This document shows, one piece after another, positions 23,989-32,278 of a stretch of DNA of 64,000 nucleotides; the first letter of the stretch is position 1, and every line of letters starts with the position of its first letter. Where the stretch lies: contig NZ_JACVAI010000006.1 in NCBI RefSeq assembly GCF_014851765.1, forward strand, positions 62,001 through 126,000. The letters run 5' to 3'. The notes under the pieces were generated by a model that worked only from the letters and a program-made list of their open reading frames with translations, was not told the DNA's origin and made no database searches. A program made the position numbers and the translations under genes. This stretch comes from Pseudomonas sp. PDM04 (GTDB lineage Bacteria > Pseudomonadota > Gammaproteobacteria > Pseudomonadales > Pseudomonadaceae).

Positions 23989-25287
23989 TCAGACGGTTTT
24001 TGTCGTTTGTGTAGCTTGAAGCAGCGAGCGGCCAATGAAGTCCTGGTCGCCCGTGACACCTGGCAGGGTGAAGAAATACCCACCGCCGACCGGCTTGAGG
24101 TATTCCTCCAGCGGCTCGCCGTTGAGTCGTGTTTGCACGGTGATGAAGCCTTTCTCCAGGTCGGCCTGATAGCAGATGAACAACAGGCCCATGTCCAGCT
24201 GCCCATTCTTGTTCACGCCATTGGAGTAGTTGAATGGCCGGCGCAGGATCAGGTTGGCCTGGCTGGCGGCGGTGCGCGGATTGGCCAGGCGGATGTGCGC
24301 ATCGAGCTTTGTCAGTTTGCCTTCGGGATCCCTGGCGTAGTCCGGCACTTCGGTTTCATGGTTGCCACCCATGGGCGCGCCGGTGCTTTTGACGCGTCCG
24401 AGAATGCTTTCCTGTTCCTGCAACGGGGTGCGGTCCCAGCGTTCGACGAAGTTGCGGATGATCCGCACCGCCTGATAGCTGCCATGGGCGGCCCAGGCCG
24501 GCTCGTCGCTGCCCGGCTGCACCCAGACAATGCGCTCCATGGCCTTGCCGTCGTTGGAGTCCGGGTTGGCCGAGCCGTCGCGAAAACCGAGGAAGTTGCG
24601 CGCACTCTGGGCCGGCACCCCGGGTTTGGCGGGTGCTTGCGGCGGCACGCTGCCTTCCTGTTTCCAGCGCACCAGCAACAGGTCCGGCAGGTTTTTCACA
24701 ATGTCGCGCAGGGCATGGATGTTGGTATCGGCGGTGTTGGCGCAAAACTGCAGGCTCAGGTCGCCGTGGCAGCAGTCGGCCTCCAGCGCATCGTTGGGAA
24801 AACCGACCATGCGGCTCAGCCGTTTCGGCTTGGCAGCGGCCAGCCCGAAGCGCTCATCGAACAGCGAATCGCCCACGGATACGGTGATGGTCAGGTTGTC
24901 CGGCGTGACCACCGGGCCGAGGATCCCTGAATCCACCGGTGGCAGTTTCGGGTCGACCTGGGCCACCGGGCCGCCCTTCATCAGGAAGGCGATGCGTTCG
25001 TCGAGCGTGCGAAACAGTCTCTCCAGATCGTCGCGGTCGCTGGCCAGCACGTCGAATGACACCAGCATGCCGGACGCCGGGCGCGGTGTGACGATGCCGC
25101 TCTGATGCAGGCCGTGGAAATCGTGGCGGTCTTCGGTCCTGTCGCTGCTGGGCGCTTCGGTGACTTGCGCGGGGCTGGCGGCCATGGCCGGGCAGCTCAG
25201 TGCCGAACCGGCAAGGGCAACGCCGGCGGCGCCCATGCCCATCAATACGCGGCGCCGCTGGAGGTTGAATGGCTCTGATTCGTTCAT
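23989..25287 (-). CDS. efeB: Deferrochelatase / DyP-type haem peroxidase
   Basis: EfeB is a periplasmic haem-containing DyP peroxidase that helps acquire iron, probably by ferrous oxidation or release of iron from haem. The 432-residue product begins with a Tat signal (RRRVLMGMGAAGVALAG) and carries NFLGFRDGSANP, the DyP GxxDG-type motif, near residue 235. ATG 25287 was taken; an in-frame TTG two codons upstream is also possible because no strong ribosome site is present. It starts 15 bases after the efeO stop, suggesting coupled translation. Confidence 0.92.
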   Translation of the reverse strand: MNESEPFNLQRRRVLMGMGAAGVALAGSALSCPAMAASPAQVTEAPSSDRTEDRHDFHGLHQSGIVTPRPASGMLVSFDVLASDRDDLERLFRTLDERIAFLMKGGPVAQVDPKLPPVDSGILGPVVTPDNLTITVSVGDSLFDERFGLAAAKPKRLSRMVGFPNDALEADCCHGDLSLQFCANTADTNIHALRDIVKNLPDLLLVRWKQEGSVPPQAPAKPGVPAQSARNFLGFRDGSANPDSNDGKAMERIVWVQPGSDEPAWAAHGSYQAVRIIRNFVERWDRTPLQEQESILGRVKSTGAPMGGNHETEVPDYARDPEGKLTKLDAHIRLANPRTAASQANLILRRPFNYSNGVNKNGQLDMGLLFICYQADLEKGFITVQTRLNGEPLEEYLKPVGGGYFFTLPGVTGDQDFIGRSLLQATQTTKTV

Positions 25288-25302
25288 CTGCAAGGTCTTC
25301 TG

Positions 25303-26502
25303 TTACAGGCCGGAGAGGCCAAGGGCGGGATCGATGGCATCGAGTGCGTGGGCCAATGCCTTGGCCTTGTCGGCGATCTGTTGGCGCTGCTCGGCGTTGA
25401 CACTGTCGTAGCGGGCGTAACCTCCCTCGACCTTGAACCGATTGAGTTCGGCATCGAGGCCGGCAAGGGCGTTGTCCAGGGTTGGCAGCAGGTCGGCGGC
25501 GGATTTGTCCAGCAACGGGCGTAGCAGATCGAGCACTTTGCGGGCGGCGTCGAGGTTGCCGGCGAAACCGTTGAGGTCGCTGTGGCTGTAGCGTTCCTCT
25601 TCGCCGCTGGTGGCACGTACGTCGCCCAGGTTGTCGAGGTTGCGCACCACGATGCTGACCAGTTGCTCCGGGGGCAGCGATTGGGCCAGCAGTTGTTGCT
25701 TGAGTGTGGTGACGTCGGCCAGCAGTTGCTGGGCTGCCGGGGTCAGGCCGTTGAGGCTGCGTTGCTCGAACAGCGCGAATTCCAGGCGATGGAAGCCACG
25801 AAAACCCGGGTCCTGCTCGCGTTGTTCGAAGTAATCGGCGCGCGCGTTGATCCGGTTGTCGACTTCAGCCAGCCGTTGTGCGGCCGGGGCCAGGCGCTGA
25901 TAGGCTGCGCGAGCCGGAATGTACAGCGCCTGCGCCTGAGTCAGGTCGCCCGCCGCAACGGCTTGTTCCAGCGCCGTGACCGCCTTGATCAGGGCGCTGC
26001 CCTGGCTGCTCAGGTACACGCGGAACTCCGACAACGGCCCGACGAAGGCGACCATGGACGGCTTGGCCCTGGCAGCCGCCTCGGACGCGGCAGTGGGCGT
26101 GACATGCAAGGTGCCGCGCGGATTGCTGAGCAAACCGCAGGTGATCGCGTAATCACCGGGCAACAGGTTGGCGTTGATCACCTGGCTGAGTCCGGGGGCG
26201 ATGTTTTCTCGTTCCTCGACCACCAGCACGCCGTCGAGGATCTCCCATTCAACGGCCCGATCCGAACGGTTGACGATGCGGAAACTGGCGCGTCCGGCCG
26301 GAACGGTCAGGGCATTCGGCTCGCAGCTGTGCGGGTGAATGGTCACTTGCACTTCGTCAGGGTGGGCCTGACGCTTGGCCGCCGCCATCTTCGAGGCGTA
26401 GTAGAACAGGCCGCCGGCGGCGATCATCAGGATCACCGAACCGGCCACCGCCCAGCGCAACGCGCGGGGAGGGGAAGTTTGAGGTGGGGTTTGACTTGGC
26501 AT
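25303..26502 (-). CDS. efeO: Iron uptake protein EfeO (cupredoxin plus M75 domains)
   Basis: The 399-residue product has an N-terminal membrane anchor (residues about 14-36), a cupredoxin-like domain (about 50-135, with Cys in HPHSCEPN and ITCGLL) and an imelysin/M75 domain with HRLEFALF as HxxE. This is the full two-domain EfeO architecture. It would pass iron to the EfeU permease. ATG 26502 lies 112 bases downstream of efeU; a BIME occupies the space between them. Confidence 0.92.
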   Translation of the reverse strand: MPSQTPPQTSPPRALRWAVAGSVILMIAAGGLFYYASKMAAAKRQAHPDEVQVTIHPHSCEPNALTVPAGRASFRIVNRSDRAVEWEILDGVLVVEERENIAPGLSQVINANLLPGDYAITCGLLSNPRGTLHVTPTAASEAAARAKPSMVAFVGPLSEFRVYLSSQGSALIKAVTALEQAVAAGDLTQAQALYIPARAAYQRLAPAAQRLAEVDNRINARADYFEQREQDPGFRGFHRLEFALFEQRSLNGLTPAAQQLLADVTTLKQQLLAQSLPPEQLVSIVVRNLDNLGDVRATSGEEERYSHSDLNGFAGNLDAARKVLDLLRPLLDKSAADLLPTLDNALAGLDAELNRFKVEGGYARYDSVNAEQRQQIADKAKALAHALDAIDPALGLSGL

Positions 26503-26552
26503 GGAGGCCCTTGTTGACTGAAAGAAAAAATCTGAACACGACACCGCCCCAC

Positions 26553-26654
26553 GTGTGGGAACGAGCCTGCTCGCGATGAACGCAAAGACACCGCACGGCA
26601 TCAGGCGACCGGCGTCAGTGTTGACGCCCATCGCGAGCAGGCTCGCTGCCACAG
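26553..26654. repeat. BIME between efeU and efeO that supplies the 3' end of efeU
   Basis: Two inverted REP copies are present. The right copy (about 26630-26654) lies inside the efeU reading frame and contains its stop codon region. Confidence 0.85.
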
Positions 26655-27472
26655 GGTTTTGTGGCGGTCGCAGCGGCGGGGAGGAAAAACATCACCAGCG
26701 CCACCACCAGATAAATCAGATAGGCACCCAGGGTGCTGACCGTCGGAGCTTCCTGGTAACCGAACATGCCGGCCAGCACCGAACCCAGGGCGCTGTCCAT
26801 GGGCAGGGCGGTGCTGAAGTCGAAGAGCACGGTTTGCAGGTGATTCCAGATCCCGGCTTCATGCAGGGCCTGCACCGAGTTGGCGAGGATGCCGGCGGCC
26901 ACCACGAGGATGAATAGCCCGGTCCAGCGAAAGAACGCCGCGAGATTCAGGCGCATGCTGCCGCTGTAGATCAGGAAGCCGACGATGATTGCCAGGATCA
27001 GGCCGAGCAGGGCACCGATCGGCGCACCCGGGCCTTCGCTCTGTTGAAAGACGGCCAGCAGGAAAAATACGGTTTCCAGGCCTTCACGGGCGACGGCGAA
27101 GAACACCATGGCGATCAGCGCGGTCACCTGGTGCCGCGACCCGGCCAGCGCATGATCGAGGGAAACGTGCAGCGAATGCTTGATCGAACGTGCCACCTTG
27201 CGCATCCAGAACACCATGGAACTGAGGATGCCGACCGCCACCAGACCGACCACGCCTTCGAACAACTCCTGCTGCTTCTGCGGGAATTCGGCACTGACCA
27301 GCTCCAGGCCACCCCCCACCAGCAGCGCAAGCGCGGCGGCGAGGAACACGCCGACCCACACGGCCGGCATCCACTGCCCGCGCCCGGTTTGCTTGAGGTA
27401 ACTGGCAATGATGCCGACGATCAACGCGGCTTCGATGCCCTCGCGCAACATGATCAGAAAGGGAACGAGCAT
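26615..27472 (-). CDS. efeU: Iron permease EfeU (FTR1 family)
   Basis: EfeU is a seven-helix inner-membrane iron permease related to yeast Ftr1. The 285-residue product has both REGxE iron-binding motifs: REGIEA near residue 10 and REGLET near residue 129. It is first in the minus-strand efe operon, and overlapping Fur-box candidates lie at 27513-27548, 41 bases upstream of the start. The last dozen residues (PCGSEPARDGRQH) are encoded by a REP element, so the native tail has been replaced or extended. Confidence 0.93.
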   Translation of the reverse strand: MLVPFLIMLREGIEAALIVGIIASYLKQTGRGQWMPAVWVGVFLAAALALLVGGGLELVSAEFPQKQQELFEGVVGLVAVGILSSMVFWMRKVARSIKHSLHVSLDHALAGSRHQVTALIAMVFFAVAREGLETVFFLLAVFQQSEGPGAPIGALLGLILAIIVGFLIYSGSMRLNLAAFFRWTGLFILVVAAGILANSVQALHEAGIWNHLQTVLFDFSTALPMDSALGSVLAGMFGYQEAPTVSTLGAYLIYLVVALVMFFLPAAATATKPCGSEPARDGRQH

Positions 27473-27512
27473 TCAGCACCGTGGGCGATTTAGATAGGGT
27501 GCTAAGTTGTAA

Positions 27513-27548
27513 CATAATGACACTCATTCCCAAATGGCAATCATTGAC
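27513..27548. promoter_or_regulatory. Overlapping Fur-box candidates upstream of efeU
   Basis: Bases 27513-27531 (CATAATGACACTCATTCCC) match the 19-base Fur consensus GATAATGATAATCATTATC at 14 positions. A second overlapping site at 27530-27548 matches at 12, including AATCATT. Overlapping Fur boxes before an iron permease gene agree with iron-dependent repression. Confidence 0.7.
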
Positions 27549-27605
27549 ATTTACCTGAACCTAAGCTGAACAACCCTGAATATTGTCCCGCACTGAAAAC
27601 GAATC

Positions 27606-27660
27606 TGTGGGAGCGAGCCTGCTCGCGACAGGCAATCGCAAGCAGGCTCGCTGCCACTGG
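27606..27660. repeat. BIME (two inverted REP copies) upstream of the AraC gene
   Basis: GTGGGAGCGAGCCTGCTCGC and an inverted partner are separated by only a few bases, so they can form one long hairpin. It lies between the efe promoter and the AraC-family gene. Confidence 0.85.
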
Positions 27661-27730
27661 AAGTCGGCGGCGGGCTCACGGCTGCGGTAAGATGCGAGCA
27701 CTCAAAAAACAACAGGGCCCACCTCACTCA

Positions 27731-28786
27731 ATGTCGGAAAAAGACACCATTTCCATGCAACTGGTGCGTGAAGCACTGCTGCAAAGTTGCGCGCCGGGGG
27801 CGGCCACCCATGAGGTGTTGACCAAGGTCGGCATCGATTCCGCACAGTTGGAGTCACCCAACGCCCGTGTACCGGCCACGGCCTATGCACGGCTGTGGCG
27901 TTTGTTGGCCCGCAGGCGCGACGATGAGTTTTTTGGCATGGACCCGCGCAAGCTCAAATCCGGGAGCCTGGCGTTCCTGTGCCGCTGCTCGATGGTCCAG
28001 CCCAGCCTCGCGGACGGCCTGACGTCGGCGTTGACCTTTTTGTCGCTGATGCTCGAACACCTGCCGGCGCAACTGGTTCGCCAGCAAAGCCTGGCGGAGA
28101 TCGTGCTGTTGGAGGACGAACAGGACCCACGACGCGCCTTTACCTATTTCACCTACTGGATGATCGTGCACGGTGTCGCGTGCTGGTTGGCGGGCCGGCG
28201 CATTCCCATCCTGGCCATCGAGCTGCGTTGTGCCGAGCCGGACTTTTGCGGCGACTACCAGGTGATGTTCTCGGAAAACCTGCGTTTCGACCGGCCACGC
28301 ACGCGGATGATTTTCTCCGCCGATTGCCTGGACTTGCCGATCAAGCGCAGCGCCGAAGAACTCAAACGCTTCCTGGCCCAGGCACCGGCCAACATTCTGG
28401 TCAAATACCGCGACCCGCAAAGCCTCGCCAGCCGCATCAAGCAGGACCTGCGGCAGTTGCCGGCCGAGCGATGGCCGGAGACCGAAGCGCTGGCCCAGCA
28501 GTTGTGCATGTCGGCCTCGACCCTGCGCCGGCGTCTGGCGGAAGAAGGGCAGACCTACCAGGGCCTCAAGGACAGTGTGCGCAAGGAACTGGCGATCAGC
28601 TGGCTGGCGGAGCCGGCGATCAGTTTCAGCGAGATCGCCACGCGCCTGGGTTTTGCCGACGCGAGCTCGTTCTACAAGGCCTTTCGCAAGTGGTCGGGAT
28701 CAAACCCCGGGCACTACCGCAGCCTGATCCTGAGCCATTCCGGCAGTGACACTGCCGCCCGTCGCGCACCCATTGTGCGCACCTGA
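27731..28786 (+). CDS. AraC family transcriptional regulator
   Basis: The 351-residue product has the Pseudomonas layout of an N-terminal ligand domain of about 240 residues followed by a C-terminal AraC helix-turn-helix pair. LCMSASTLRRRLAEEG is the first helix-turn-helix and FSEIATRLGFADASSFYKAF the second, ending in GSNPGHYR. ATG 27731 was preferred; ATG 27692 would add 13 residues and cannot be excluded. From memory, a related AraC gene in P. aeruginosa sits next to an acyl-CoA synthetase/dehydrogenase cluster, so the operon at 32279 is the likely target. Its stop codon abuts that of the convergent toxin gene. Confidence 0.88.
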   Translation: MSEKDTISMQLVREALLQSCAPGAATHEVLTKVGIDSAQLESPNARVPATAYARLWRLLARRRDDEFFGMDPRKLKSGSLAFLCRCSMVQPSLADGLTSALTFLSLMLEHLPAQLVRQQSLAEIVLLEDEQDPRRAFTYFTYWMIVHGVACWLAGRRIPILAIELRCAEPDFCGDYQVMFSENLRFDRPRTRMIFSADCLDLPIKRSAEELKRFLAQAPANILVKYRDPQSLASRIKQDLRQLPAERWPETEALAQQLCMSASTLRRRLAEEGQTYQGLKDSVRKELAISWLAEPAISFSEIATRLGFADASSFYKAFRKWSGSNPGHYRSLILSHSGSDTAARRAPIVRT

Positions 28787-31700
28787 TCAAAGCACGGTGA
28801 TCTTGACCAGCGAGGTGGAGCCCGTGCCAAACTTCGAAGCCTTGACCCGCAACTGCAACTCCTGCAGATCGCCACGCAGCACGTAGATGTGCTCTGAAAG
28901 CCTGGGGCTTCGCAATTGATAAAGCTTCACCGTGCCTTGCGGATACTGCGTCGGGTCGAGTTCCAGCACCGCATGGATCTTGTTTGTCCGTGACGAGACG
29001 TTGTAACGGTTTCTGCCAAAGAGGGTCTCGGACAGTTTCTGCAGCGGCATCGAATCCGGCGCCAGGTCGGTGACATACAGGCCGACGTTGTGACGTTGCG
29101 GTCTGCCGTAGGCATCGTTGGACGAATAATCGATGAAGGCACCGCCCTGGGCATAGAACGTCCCCAGTTTTTCCCGGTTCACATAATGAAACAGACGCTT
29201 GGGCAAAGAGGTGACTTCCTCTTCCACCACGCTCGGAAAACCATTGGCATCAGCGACTGCGCGGCGTGACTGGGCCGGGGCTGCCGAGTCGGCTTCGCCA
29301 TGCGCGCGTTTTCTCGTGCCGCCGCCTCTGAGGCGCAACATGGTATCCACCGACCAGCGTCCCTGGCCGTCCGCGATCAGGAAGGGGCCGGGTCGTGTGA
29401 TGTCGTTGGGGTCAATGATGAGCACTCTACCTTCCTCGATGGAAACCCGGAAATATTGCTCTCCCACGTGCGCATGCCATTTGTTCCGATACCGGTAAAG
29501 ACCTTTGCGCGGGCCTTGCGCAACGAGCTCGCCAGGATTCTCCGGCGTTTCCAGGGCGAACCCGTCCAGCAAGGCTTGCAACCTTGGTGCATAGCGTTGA
29601 CGAGGCGTCGCCCACGGATTTTCGGTGGCGGCGAGGTCGACGTCCGGGTGCAGCGCGACAGCAGGTTGCGGACCTTCGATGAGGTGTACGGTCAGAGGGG
29701 CGGGCGGGGCTTCATGCTCGGTTGGCCCGGAGATTTCAGGGGCCATGGCATCCGGTGCGTGTTGCGATACATGAGCGGACTCGGGCGAAAGGCGCCCGGC
29801 ATGCATGAGTACCGCCGCGAGATTGAGCAGCAGGTCGGCCACTGCAAAGGATTTGTCGTGGACGTTTTTATCGGCAAACGCTTCAAGGTCGCTTTTAAGG
29901 CTGGCTGCCAAAAGCACCAGCCAGCCGGCCATCGCAGCAGGTCCGGTTACAAGTGGCAACGCGGCCTCGAAGATCAGCCAGCCGAGCGTCTGGAAACTGG
30001 CCCAGCGATTTTCGGCATTCGACACCGATTGATGATCCGCCAATTCAATCAGGGCCTGACTGTAGGCATCGAACAGGTGTTGAAATACATCGTTGCGCAG
30101 AGGAGCCTGGAGGTGCATTTCCCAGCGGCGATAGATTTCGTTGGCCCCCATCAACCTGGTGCCCTTGACCACTGCGTTGTACCAGGGCGTCACACTCTGT
30201 TGAATCGATTCGTCGCTTTCAAGCGCGTGTTGCAGGTGTGCCCGTGACGCGTATTGCATCAATGACGGTGTATAAAACGGTCGGTAAAGCACAACAGGCC
30301 CGTCAGGCTGGCTCAGGGATTCGATGACAAACATGTTCAACACCGGCCCGAGCCGCAGGTGCAACGGTCGGATATCTACCTGCCGGTCGGCGAACCTGAT
30401 GGAGGCATCCGTCAGCGCCACGATGATCCGGTAGCCGCTGTGATCAAAGCCATGGGTGGCCTTCAGCGTGCTCTCGAGTGCTTGCAACGGCAGTTGATTG
30501 CGCAAATGAATCGAGAACAGCTCTTGCCGGGTCCGAGCTTCCGAACGGTTATCGAGCAGATGTTGTTTCAGGTACGCCGGATAGGTGCGGCCGATATCGA
30601 CCGCCTGGATCAGCGTCTTGGCGTTGTCCGGGGTCAACCATTCGGGCAAGTCCCGTTGATCCCGACTGGTCACCTGCATGTCGCCCCAAGGCAGACCGGC
30701 AAGGTTTTCCAGGGCGGCATCGATCAGGTTTACGCGCTTGGTCTCGACGTAACCCGAACCAAAAATCACACCGTGCGCGACTTTGATGTGCAGCTCGACC
30801 TGGTCAGGATCCACGGGATCATGTCGCGCCTTGCCCATCTGCGTGACGAGCGCCCGATAGGTGAAGTCGCGAATGGATTGCAGATCGCTGAAGCAGGTTG
30901 CGCCATCCCATTCAAAGTGCGCCGCCGCCATGGCCGATATGAAGTGGCGATAGGCGCGGCGGTCGGCCGCGCCAGCCTGCTTCAACCATAGCGGCAGGTG
31001 ACGGTCGATACGCGTCGGCAAGGACGATCCCGGCTGCTTGCCCGCCAATGATTGCAGCGGGTCGGTGATGCGTTCGATCTGCCGCTCGGCGCTGTCGAAC
31101 ATCTCATCAATCGGGAACCTCAGATTTTCCAGCTCCCGCATTTGTTGATCGATCAGGACCCGAGCCAGTTCATCGAAGATATCCGCGTCCGGCTCGAAGC
31201 GCTCACACGCCATGGCGTCGATGTCCCAGCGATTTTGCATATCCTCGGCAACCCCGGCGAAACATTCTACCGCTGTGGCGAACGTCGTCAGCGCGCCGGA
31301 TGGCTGACAGCTGACGATTGCCGATGCACGATTAAAAAATATCGCCGGATAAATGAGTGAAGTGTCAGCGCAGTCGTTTTTTATTGTGACTTTCAATAAC
31401 CAGGCATGGCTGCGAAGTTGCTCATTGATCCTCTCGCGTTTGACGCTTTCGGGCCGATTGACCAATTGCACCAATGCCGTATATAGAGAGGGGTCTGACC
31501 GATATAGGTCCTCGGTAATGTTTGCCGCGCAGGCGTCTTTGAGTGTTTCCGAAAACCATTGCCAACGACTCATGCCGTTATCGGCGCCATGTTGCCAATA
31601 ATCCAGCAACGCCTTCTGTAACGCCTGCATCAAGGTCTGCGCCAGGTTGTCGAGTTCATGCTGGATGAGCGAAGTTTCGATCTCTCGGGGTTGGCCTGCC

Positions 31701-32002
31701 TGGCTCCCGCCTAGCGGGCTAAACCACAGGCTTGCGGGTTTCAAGGCAAGATTGCGGCCCTGGCTGAATGCCAAGAGGAACTCGTCCAGCAAGGGGCTCG
31801 AGTGCTGTTCCGAACCCGCCTCGGCATGATGGATGAAAAGTTGTTCTATCGACATTGATTGATTGATGAACCCTGCATCCACCGCGTGTTGAAGTTGTTG
31901 TCTGGCAACGCTGCGCAGTGTCGGGCGGTCAGCGAACTGCGTGGCGATCGATTGTTTAAAGATGAACGGATGAGGGTCGGAGTTATTTGTGTCGGGCAAC
32001 AT
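28787..32002 (-). CDS. DUF6543 (dermonecrotic-toxin-like) protein with HYD1-like ADP-ribosyltransferase C-terminus
   Basis: This large protein of 1071 residues lacks a signal peptide. Residues about 1-650 have the Pseudomonas DUF6543 pattern, seen in large toxins and effectors. A hydrophobic segment near residues 671-700 (LIFEAALPLVTG ... WLVLLAASL) could insert into membranes. Residues about 937-1071 begin LFHYVNREKLGTFYAQGG and include GLYVTDLAPDSMP, a pattern resembling HYD1-signature ADP-ribosyltransferase toxin domains (HYT ... GxYLTDL.P). A GGGAGG site five bases before ATG 32002 fixes the start. I see no adjacent immunity gene or secretion locus. Base composition looks richer in A/T than the neighbours. 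The enzymatic role is inferred from motif similarity only. Confidence 0.75.
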   Translation of the reverse strand: MLPDTNNSDPHPFIFKQSIATQFADRPTLRSVARQQLQHAVDAGFINQSMSIEQLFIHHAEAGSEQHSSPLLDEFLLAFSQGRNLALKPASLWFSPLGGSQAGQPREIETSLIQHELDNLAQTLMQALQKALLDYWQHGADNGMSRWQWFSETLKDACAANITEDLYRSDPSLYTALVQLVNRPESVKRERINEQLRSHAWLLKVTIKNDCADTSLIYPAIFFNRASAIVSCQPSGALTTFATAVECFAGVAEDMQNRWDIDAMACERFEPDADIFDELARVLIDQQMRELENLRFPIDEMFDSAERQIERITDPLQSLAGKQPGSSLPTRIDRHLPLWLKQAGAADRRAYRHFISAMAAAHFEWDGATCFSDLQSIRDFTYRALVTQMGKARHDPVDPDQVELHIKVAHGVIFGSGYVETKRVNLIDAALENLAGLPWGDMQVTSRDQRDLPEWLTPDNAKTLIQAVDIGRTYPAYLKQHLLDNRSEARTRQELFSIHLRNQLPLQALESTLKATHGFDHSGYRIIVALTDASIRFADRQVDIRPLHLRLGPVLNMFVIESLSQPDGPVVLYRPFYTPSLMQYASRAHLQHALESDESIQQSVTPWYNAVVKGTRLMGANEIYRRWEMHLQAPLRNDVFQHLFDAYSQALIELADHQSVSNAENRWASFQTLGWLIFEAALPLVTGPAAMAGWLVLLAASLKSDLEAFADKNVHDKSFAVADLLLNLAAVLMHAGRLSPESAHVSQHAPDAMAPEISGPTEHEAPPAPLTVHLIEGPQPAVALHPDVDLAATENPWATPRQRYAPRLQALLDGFALETPENPGELVAQGPRKGLYRYRNKWHAHVGEQYFRVSIEEGRVLIIDPNDITRPGPFLIADGQGRWSVDTMLRLRGGGTRKRAHGEADSAAPAQSRRAVADANGFPSVVEEEVTSLPKRLFHYVNREKLGTFYAQGGAFIDYSSNDAYGRPQRHNVGLYVTDLAPDSMPLQKLSETLFGRNRYNVSSRTNKIHAVLELDPTQYPQGTVKLYQLRSPRLSEHIYVLRGDLQELQLRVKASKFGTGSTSLVKITVL

Positions 32003-32278
32003 GCTGCCTCCCTGGCAGGATCGGTTTTGAAGAAAATGGGGCATTGGCGTCAATTAACGCGGTGGCAAACTAACAAGGCCACTTTTTGTTGGCCACACAG
32101 GTTGATTATCAAAATGTGATACGTGACAGCGTTGATGCAACTATGATCACGTACTTTTTGGCCAAACCAGTCATCCAGTTTGATGGCTTTGACCATTGCC
32201 CCGTATCCGCTGCGGAGCGAGTATTCCTGCGTTGTTTACGGTTCCCCAACCTAATAAGAACACCGAGGGATTCTGGCA

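Noticed and set aside
32184..32199. Possible sigma-54 promoter (TGGCTTTGACCATTGC) before the acyl-CoA synthetase gene
   Set aside because: GG and GC are separated by 11 bases instead of the required 10.
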